Of a DNA stretch of 8,833 nucleotides, positions 5,035-8,833 are shown in pieces (position 1 is the first letter of the stretch; the number at the start of each line of letters is the position of its first letter). The translations under genes were made by a program, and so were the position numbers. The notes under the pieces are model-generated. The model was not told the DNA's origin and searched no databases. It was given only the letters and a program-made list of their open reading frames with translations. The stretch spans positions 1-8,833 of the forward strand of contig JAJZQE010000023.1 of assembly GCA_021847685.1 (NCBI GenBank), read 5' to 3'. Source of the DNA: a bacterium. GTDB taxonomy: Bacteria > Patescibacteriota > Saccharimonadia > Saccharimonadales > Saccharimonadaceae.

Positions 5035-5448
5035 ATGAATAGAAAACTACGAATCAGCCTAGGAGTTGTACTAGCCGTACTTGCAACCGGCTTGTTTTCC
5101 GTGCTTAACCCTCACTCACTTTACGCGATAGCTAATACAAGCATCCAAGCTGGTGTTAACGCTGCCCGTGGTAACAGTCAACCAGCCGAGTTATTTGGCG
5201 TTGGCGGCATCTTTACCTCCATCACCAACGTTCTGTTATTCGCCGTTGGAGTGTTAAGTGTCATCATGGTTATCGTTGGCGGCCTGCGCTACGTTGTGTC
5301 GGGCGGTAACGCCGCCGCCGTGACTGGCGCCAAAAACACCATTTTATACGCCATCGTAGGCGTTATTGTTGCGTTCTTGGCCTACGCCGCCGTTAACTTC
5401 CTACTTGGATCACTTTCTGGCAACGGCATAAACGGCACGAACGTCTAA
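5035..5448 (+). CDS. VirB2/TrbC-like pilin family membrane protein
   Basis: A 137-residue small membrane protein resembling the VirB2/TrbC pilin subunits of type IV secretion and conjugation systems, a class frequent in CPR genomes. The N-terminus (MNRKLRISLGVVLAVLATGLFSV) is a signal-type segment with a likely cleavage site near SLYA-IA. Two long hydrophobic helices follow (ITNVLLFAVGVLSVIMVIVGGLRYVVSGG and ILYAIVGVIVAFLAYAAVNFLLG), joined by a short loop with Asn, Ala and Lys, the usual VirB2 hairpin. The ATG at 5035 is chosen over an in-frame TTG at 5014 because GAGGA lies four bases before it. No VirB4 or other secretion genes are next to it, so whether it forms a pilus cannot be judged here. 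Confidence 0.85.
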   Translation: MNRKLRISLGVVLAVLATGLFSVLNPHSLYAIANTSIQAGVNAARGNSQPAELFGVGGIFTSITNVLLFAVGVLSVIMVIVGGLRYVVSGGNAAAVTGAKNTILYAIVGVIVAFLAYAAVNFLLGSLSGNGINGTNV

Positions 5449-5589
5449 AGAGCGGTAATAGAGGCCCGGGTGTTATTGCAGCCCCGTAGAGGCCCTATGC
5501 GCCAACCTGTGCGGGCTAGATAATGTATGCCACATAAAATATGTAAAACTTAAAATGCCAAATTTATTTGAGATATTGCACAAAAATTA

Positions 5590-6411
5590 TCACTCGGGCC
5601 TAAAAGCCTGAAATATAATCGTTCCAGGTATTCTACTAAGATGCTGGTAGCTAAATGGGTCACTAGGCGAGTTAGTGCCGTGGCTAGATTTAATACCAAA
5701 CTTTGAGTTGTCATCTTTTTGAACTGGCTTAGGCTCAATTATTTGCTTAACGACAAATCCCGCATTAATCAAAGCAGAAAAATAATCACCTACAGTCCTA
5801 AAGCTACCCGCCATATTAGATGAAAGCTCTGACTCAGGAAATTCATATAACCACGTCTTCTGGTCTCGATCAAAATATTTATCAACAATAAACATATCAT
5901 CCGACCAATATCCGTGAGCACGGATTGGATGATCCAGGCTAAAAACAAACCTACCGCCCGGTTTTAGGGCAGAATAAATTGCCCTAAAGACTTTACGCAT
6001 CTCCTTAACGTCATAGCAGTACTGGAGTGCGTATACAGACAGAATTATATCAATCTCATTTCTATATCCCATTTCGCAAAAATCAAGGAAGGAACCTTCT
6101 CTGTAGCATACGTCCACGCCCTCATCTCTCGCCAGCTTTTTACCGTACCTGATTTGTTCAGTAGAAATATCAATAGCCGTTACGACTGCTTTAGATTTTG
6201 CCGCAACAATAGAATTTTGCCCTGCGCCAGAGCCTAACTCCAGTAGCTTTCTGTTACCTAGATCCCCAAGCAGCTGCAGTTTATCCTCTGACGGACATAG
6301 TGGGCCATAGTGTATACGTCGAGTACGTATCTCATAACGATCCTGATAAGCTCCGGCAACCGCGTTCCAAGCAGTTCGCATAATATCATCGTTGTTTACG
6401 TTAGTATTCAT
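5590..6411 (-). CDS. Class I SAM-dependent methyltransferase (last gene of the operon)
   Basis: A 273-residue cytoplasmic methyltransferase. Motif I is LLELGSGAGQ (56-65), the ribose-binding acid is Asp81 in TAIDIS, the acidic-loop region is REGSFLDF, motif IV is IDIILSVYALQY, and LKPGGRFVFSLDHP marks the late beta-strand motif. The N-terminal YGPLCPSEDKLQLLGDL resembles the lid region of methyltransferases often found with small-molecule biosynthesis genes, and HPI after the catalytic strand is common there. A strong Shine-Dalgarno (GAGGAGG) lies 11 bases before the ATG, in the 18-bp gap after the flavoprotein gene. The substrate is unknown. The stop is TGA. The 141 bases downstream (5449-5589) hold only weak hairpins and a 9-bp repeat TAGAGGCCC. 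Confidence 0.9.
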   Translation of the reverse strand: MNTNVNNDDIMRTAWNAVAGAYQDRYEIRTRRIHYGPLCPSEDKLQLLGDLGNRKLLELGSGAGQNSIVAAKSKAVVTAIDISTEQIRYGKKLARDEGVDVCYREGSFLDFCEMGYRNEIDIILSVYALQYCYDVKEMRKVFRAIYSALKPGGRFVFSLDHPIRAHGYWSDDMFIVDKYFDRDQKTWLYEFPESELSSNMAGSFRTVGDYFSALINAGFVVKQIIEPKPVQKDDNSKFGIKSSHGTNSPSDPFSYQHLSRIPGTIIFQAFRPE

Positions 6412-6429
6412 AAAATATTAGCCCTCCTC

Positions 6430-7410
6430 TTATTCCACACGAGAAGCGCTGAAGAATTTATTAATGTTGTAGGCGGCCTTTGCACCCTGTCCACTTGCGG
6501 CAATAATGTGTTTTAAATCTCCGCAGATATCACCAGCGACAAATACTCCTTTTTCGTTGGTAGTTTGATAAAAATTAGTCACTGCATATTGATTTTCATC
6601 TAGTTCAACTTTAAGAGATTGGGCAAGTCCGACGTTGGGTACGACACCAATGTAACAAAAAAGAGCGGCACAATCTATACGAAAGGTTCTACCGTCTATT
6701 ATGTATGAGATATTCCCTAAAGTACCTTTTCTACCACCTAATCTTGTAATCCTGGCGCCCGTAATAGTTTTGATCCCCAGTCCTTCAAAGTATTGTGTAT
6801 GTTTTTCTTTTGCTTGAATAACTGGCTTAATCTCAAGTATAGTGACATTTAAACCGTGCCGCGCGAGGTAAAGTGCGGCAGTCGAGCCAGAATTGCGGCT
6901 ACCTAGAACAACAACGTTTTTACCAATATATTTTTTGTAATTATCGAGTGCAAAATAATAAATATCGTTCGTGTATTTTTCAGTTATATCCTGCGGTAAC
7001 TGTCTGGGAATAGTACCCGTAGCAAGAACAATTGCTCTCGTAAGATAATCTATTGAGTCTGTCGAGACGACAAACCCAGCATCGCGACGCTTAATGGAAT
7101 TAACACGTACACCCTCGGTATATTCAACATCCATCTCCCTAAGGCTATGTCGAAAACGCGCAACAAGCTCGCTTCCATTTACGGTATTCAATAGACCAGG
7201 AAAACCCTCTAGTTTATTTAAAAGATTGACGTGATTTTCTGGAATCCAGGCCAAAGATTTTTCTTCTATAATAAGTGGGGTATTGCCGTCGTACTTACCG
7301 TATATTCCTGCCGCTATACCGGCAGGACCACCACCTACGATAATAATATTGTATTTATCAACTATTTTTGGCCTATGATAAGATACGGATCTGAGTGAAT
7401 TATCTTCCAT
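6430..7410 (-). CDS. Thioredoxin-reductase-like FAD/NAD(P) oxidoreductase lacking the CxxC pair
   Basis: A 326-residue flavoprotein of the thioredoxin-reductase fold. The FAD motif is IIIVGGGPAGIAAG (about 22-35) with IEE at the end of the next strand, ATG TIPRQ (about 130) is the linking motif, VVVLGSRNSGSTAALYL (about 166-182) is the second dinucleotide motif, and VFVAGDICGD...AASGQGAKAA (from about 288) is the C-terminal FAD motif. At the place where TrxB has CATC the sequence is IYYFALDNYKKYIGK, with no cysteine, and the HRR signature after the second strand is replaced by LEIKP. It is therefore unlikely to reduce thioredoxin; a ferredoxin/flavodoxin reductase-like or small-molecule oxidoreductase is more likely. 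Its first 49 bases overlap the upstream methyltransferase gene. Confidence 0.9.
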   Translation of the reverse strand: MEDNSLRSVSYHRPKIVDKYNIIIVGGGPAGIAAGIYGKYDGNTPLIIEEKSLAWIPENHVNLLNKLEGFPGLLNTVNGSELVARFRHSLREMDVEYTEGVRVNSIKRRDAGFVVSTDSIDYLTRAIVLATGTIPRQLPQDITEKYTNDIYYFALDNYKKYIGKNVVVLGSRNSGSTAALYLARHGLNVTILEIKPVIQAKEKHTQYFEGLGIKTITGARITRLGGRKGTLGNISYIIDGRTFRIDCAALFCYIGVVPNVGLAQSLKVELDENQYAVTNFYQTTNEKGVFVAGDICGDLKHIIAASGQGAKAAYNINKFFSASRVE

Positions 7411-8096
7411 GATTTTTCCCTATAATATTCATCTATCGCCCTGGTTACTTTATCGCGAGTAATTCCATATGGCAATATTCTCATTGTATCAGTAATCGCA
7501 CGTACCTCATCGCGCGTTCTTGATAGGGGAATGTAGAATTTTCTAAGCTCAATATTGCCGAATCCCATCCGCTTCATGTCATCTACTATTCTATCGCCAC
7601 TATGGACTCTTCGCTTTCTCATGGAGGTCATGATCTCCACAATACCCCTGCCCGGACCATATTCTTTATATATAAACCAGCCTCCTGTTTTTAGAATACG
7701 ATAAACTTCAGTTGTCGATATGTTTGAAACAGCCTTAGCAATAATGATATCAAAATAATCATTTTGAAATTTTGTACGATTATTATCCATCTCAATAAAT
7801 TCGATTGCCTCAGCGTCCAAATAGTTATTCGCTATTTCAATCATTACACTAGAACTATCTATTCCAATAAGCGTACTAGATTTTAGGGCATTCTTATTAC
7901 GCCTTAGAACCTCCCGAATGAGATATCCGTTACCCGTGCCTAAGTCTAGTATTGAAATAGGTTGCGTTTCTGTAATTTTTTTTTCGATTATATCTAGCAT
8001 CTCATTAGTAACGTTGTCGTTGTTAGTATATGCTTTAAAAAAACTTAAGCGCTTATTCTCTCTTTTTAATCCATAGTACTTACCGCTATTTGACAT
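7362..8096 (-). CDS. Class I SAM-dependent methyltransferase
   Basis: A 244-residue cytoplasmic methyltransferase, unlike the one at 5590-6411. A basic N-terminal helix (1-30) precedes ILDLGTGNGY (49-58, motif I), LIGIDSSS (76-83, with Asp80 for the SAM ribose), IEFIEMDN (98-105), FDIIIAKAVSNI (115-126, motif IV region) and RILKTGGWFIYKEYGPG (133-149). The C-terminal part (150-244) is basic and may form a substrate cap, ending in DPYLIIGQK. The start ATG overlaps the end of the previous gene by 11 bases, and the end overlaps the flavoprotein gene by 49. No strong Shine-Dalgarno is seen, consistent with coupled translation. The substrate is unknown; a small molecule, RNA or protein are all possible. 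Confidence 0.88.
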   Translation of the reverse strand: MSNSGKYYGLKRENKRLSFFKAYTNNDNVTNEMLDIIEKKITETQPISILDLGTGNGYLIREVLRRNKNALKSSTLIGIDSSSVMIEIANNYLDAEAIEFIEMDNNRTKFQNDYFDIIIAKAVSNISTTEVYRILKTGGWFIYKEYGPGRGIVEIMTSMRKRRVHSGDRIVDDMKRMGFGNIELRKFYIPLSRTRDEVRAITDTMRILPYGITRDKVTRAIDEYYREKSWKIIHSDPYLIIGQK

Positions 8097-8652
8097 ATTG
8101 CTCTAACAGGCTTTTAAAGCCAGTTTTAGAATTAAAATAGGAAATTGTAATGATATCCTCTATCAACTCTTCGGGAAGAGGGATACTGATAGACCTTCTG
8201 TCAATAAAAAAACGAGTTGGATGATCTTCGTAAACACGGAGATACTTACTCGATACTAACTCTAAGATACTACCCGACGAATATCCCAGATATACAGCAT
8301 ACGGCGCTAAGCCTACGAAGTGAGTATTAAGATAGTTCCACCCTACGCCAATCTGCATTTTATGGATGCGCGTAACGTTCATTTTGCCGGCCCTTTCCTC
8401 AAGCCACTGCTCGCCATGAGGAATAACAGCTATAACACTACCCGGCCCCTTTGCCTTAAGAAAGGCGAGCGCAAAATCAACATACACTCCATGATCAGGA
8501 ATAAAAAATAGCTCATCAAATTTTTCTACACACTCTTCAACAAGCTCGTTTATCCATTTTTCATAATCCTTTATTTTAGTAAATCGAGATATCTTTGTTA
8601 CATCGGTAGCGCCCATTATCACGAAGGATCTTGGCAGTAAATTGTTAATCAT
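8086..8652 (-). CDS. Diverged SLOG/LOG-like Rossmann protein, putative nucleotide or sugar-nucleotide binding
   Basis: A 188-residue protein with an apparent Rossmann-like order: FVIMGATDV (10-18) as a first strand-loop, LFFIPDHG (48-55), SVIAVIPHGEQWLEE (72-86), YAVYLGYSSGSILELVSS (118-135) and RFFIDRRS (147-154). The VIP...GxxxEL pattern resembles the LOG/SLOG families, which bind or hydrolyse nucleotides, but the canonical GGG and PGGxGTxxE loops are changed (PDHG and GYSSGSILEL), so catalytic activity cannot be assumed. AGGA lies six bases before the ATG. The start overlaps the upstream gene's stop in ATGATTAA, and the end overlaps the next methyltransferase start by 11 bases. Confidence is high for the gene and low for the family. 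Confidence 0.85.
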   Translation of the reverse strand: MINNLLPRSFVIMGATDVTKISRFTKIKDYEKWINELVEECVEKFDELFFIPDHGVYVDFALAFLKAKGPGSVIAVIPHGEQWLEERAGKMNVTRIHKMQIGVGWNYLNTHFVGLAPYAVYLGYSSGSILELVSSKYLRVYEDHPTRFFIDRRSISIPLPEELIEDIITISYFNSKTGFKSLLEQYVK

Positions 8653-8833
8653 CCTTGTTCCTATCTAAAATAGGCGCGTATGACTTTATCCTGTCATAGG
8701 CTTCATCCATAGATAAAGCCGCCGCCACTTCACCGTGTAATCGCATAATTCCAAAACCGTTTGTTTTGACTAAGTCAATTAGGTCTTTTGAGTTCTCGAA
8801 TTCACCATATGGAATATAGTTTTCGGTTTTTAT
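8645..8833 (-). CDS. 3' end of an unrecognised protein, first visible gene of the operon
   Basis: The last 62 codons of a gene that enters from the right edge and stops at TAA 8647-8645. The visible peptide is polar and mixed helix/strand (YIPYGEFENSKDLIDLVK..., then GFGIMRLHGEVAAALSMDEA, then YDRIKSYAPILDRNKDD). The family is not recognised; the stretch could be the C-terminal domain of a cytoplasmic enzyme. The stop overlaps the next gene's ATG by eight bases, so it is very probably in the same operon. Composition is like the downstream genes. Confidence 0.75.
   Translation of the reverse strand: MKTENYIPYGEFENSKDLIDLVKTNGFGIMRLHGEVAAALSMDEAYDRIKSYAPILDRNKDD

Noticed and set aside
5449..5589. 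A strong terminator or small RNA between the convergent genes
   Set aside because: Only weak pairings and one 9-bp direct repeat are visible; nothing has both a stable stem and a T-tract.

Overview
The window most resembles a Candidate Phyla Radiation (Patescibacteria) genome, probably Candidatus Saccharibacteria. This is inferred from the kind of genes present, not from a database match. It has a VirB2/TrbC-like double-membrane-span pilin, a two-TM 'WTASEYVHPDKNGLW' protein of a type common in CPR genomes, a short type IV pilin-like protein, a compact FolC, and tRNA genes with encoded CCA. TGA is used as a stop (5590-5592), so the code looks standard rather than the SR1/Gracilibacteria code.

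Layout. (1) 1-900 is GC-rich and carries one orphan minus-strand gene (194-754), the first 20 codons of another minus-strand frame leaving the left edge, and terminator-like hairpins. (2) 896-1161 is a tRNA-Ser(CGA) gene on the minus strand whose last 23 bp (tRNA 3' end plus two flanking bases) are repeated 174 bp further downstream, with a hairpin-dense interval between the copies; this looks like the scar of integration into a tRNA gene. (3) 1230-2206 (minus) is a translationally coupled pair: a secreted Thr-rich protein and a minimal type IV pilin-like protein. (4) 2485-3267 (minus) holds tRNA-Arg(GCG) and a two-TM protein. (5) 3362-4639 (+) is folC, divergent from the two-TM gene; both promoters sit so close to the start codons that leaderless mRNAs are likely. 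(6) 4640-4900 is a hairpin-rich trailer and tRNA-Ser(GCT) on the minus strand. (7) 5035-5448 (+) is the VirB2-like pilin. (8) 5590-8833 (minus) is an AT-rich, tightly packed operon of five genes: an unrecognised protein cut by the window edge, a diverged SLOG/LOG-like Rossmann protein, a SAM methyltransferase, a thioredoxin-reductase-like flavoprotein without the CxxC pair, and a second SAM methyltransferase.

The operon at 5590-8833 is the best candidate for an undescribed system. Two methyltransferases, a non-thiol flavoprotein and a nucleotide-type Rossmann protein fit a small-molecule or nucleotide modification pathway, and the base composition (17/60 G+C in 7981-8040 by hand count, against 37/60 in 541-600) suggests a separate origin. 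Its product cannot be named from sequence alone.

Regulatory signals are unusually consistent. Most minus-strand tRNA and gene starts have an extended -10 of the form TGnTAnAnT with a poor -35, and each of the three tRNA genes is followed by a long hairpin whose stem begins in the encoded CCA itself.
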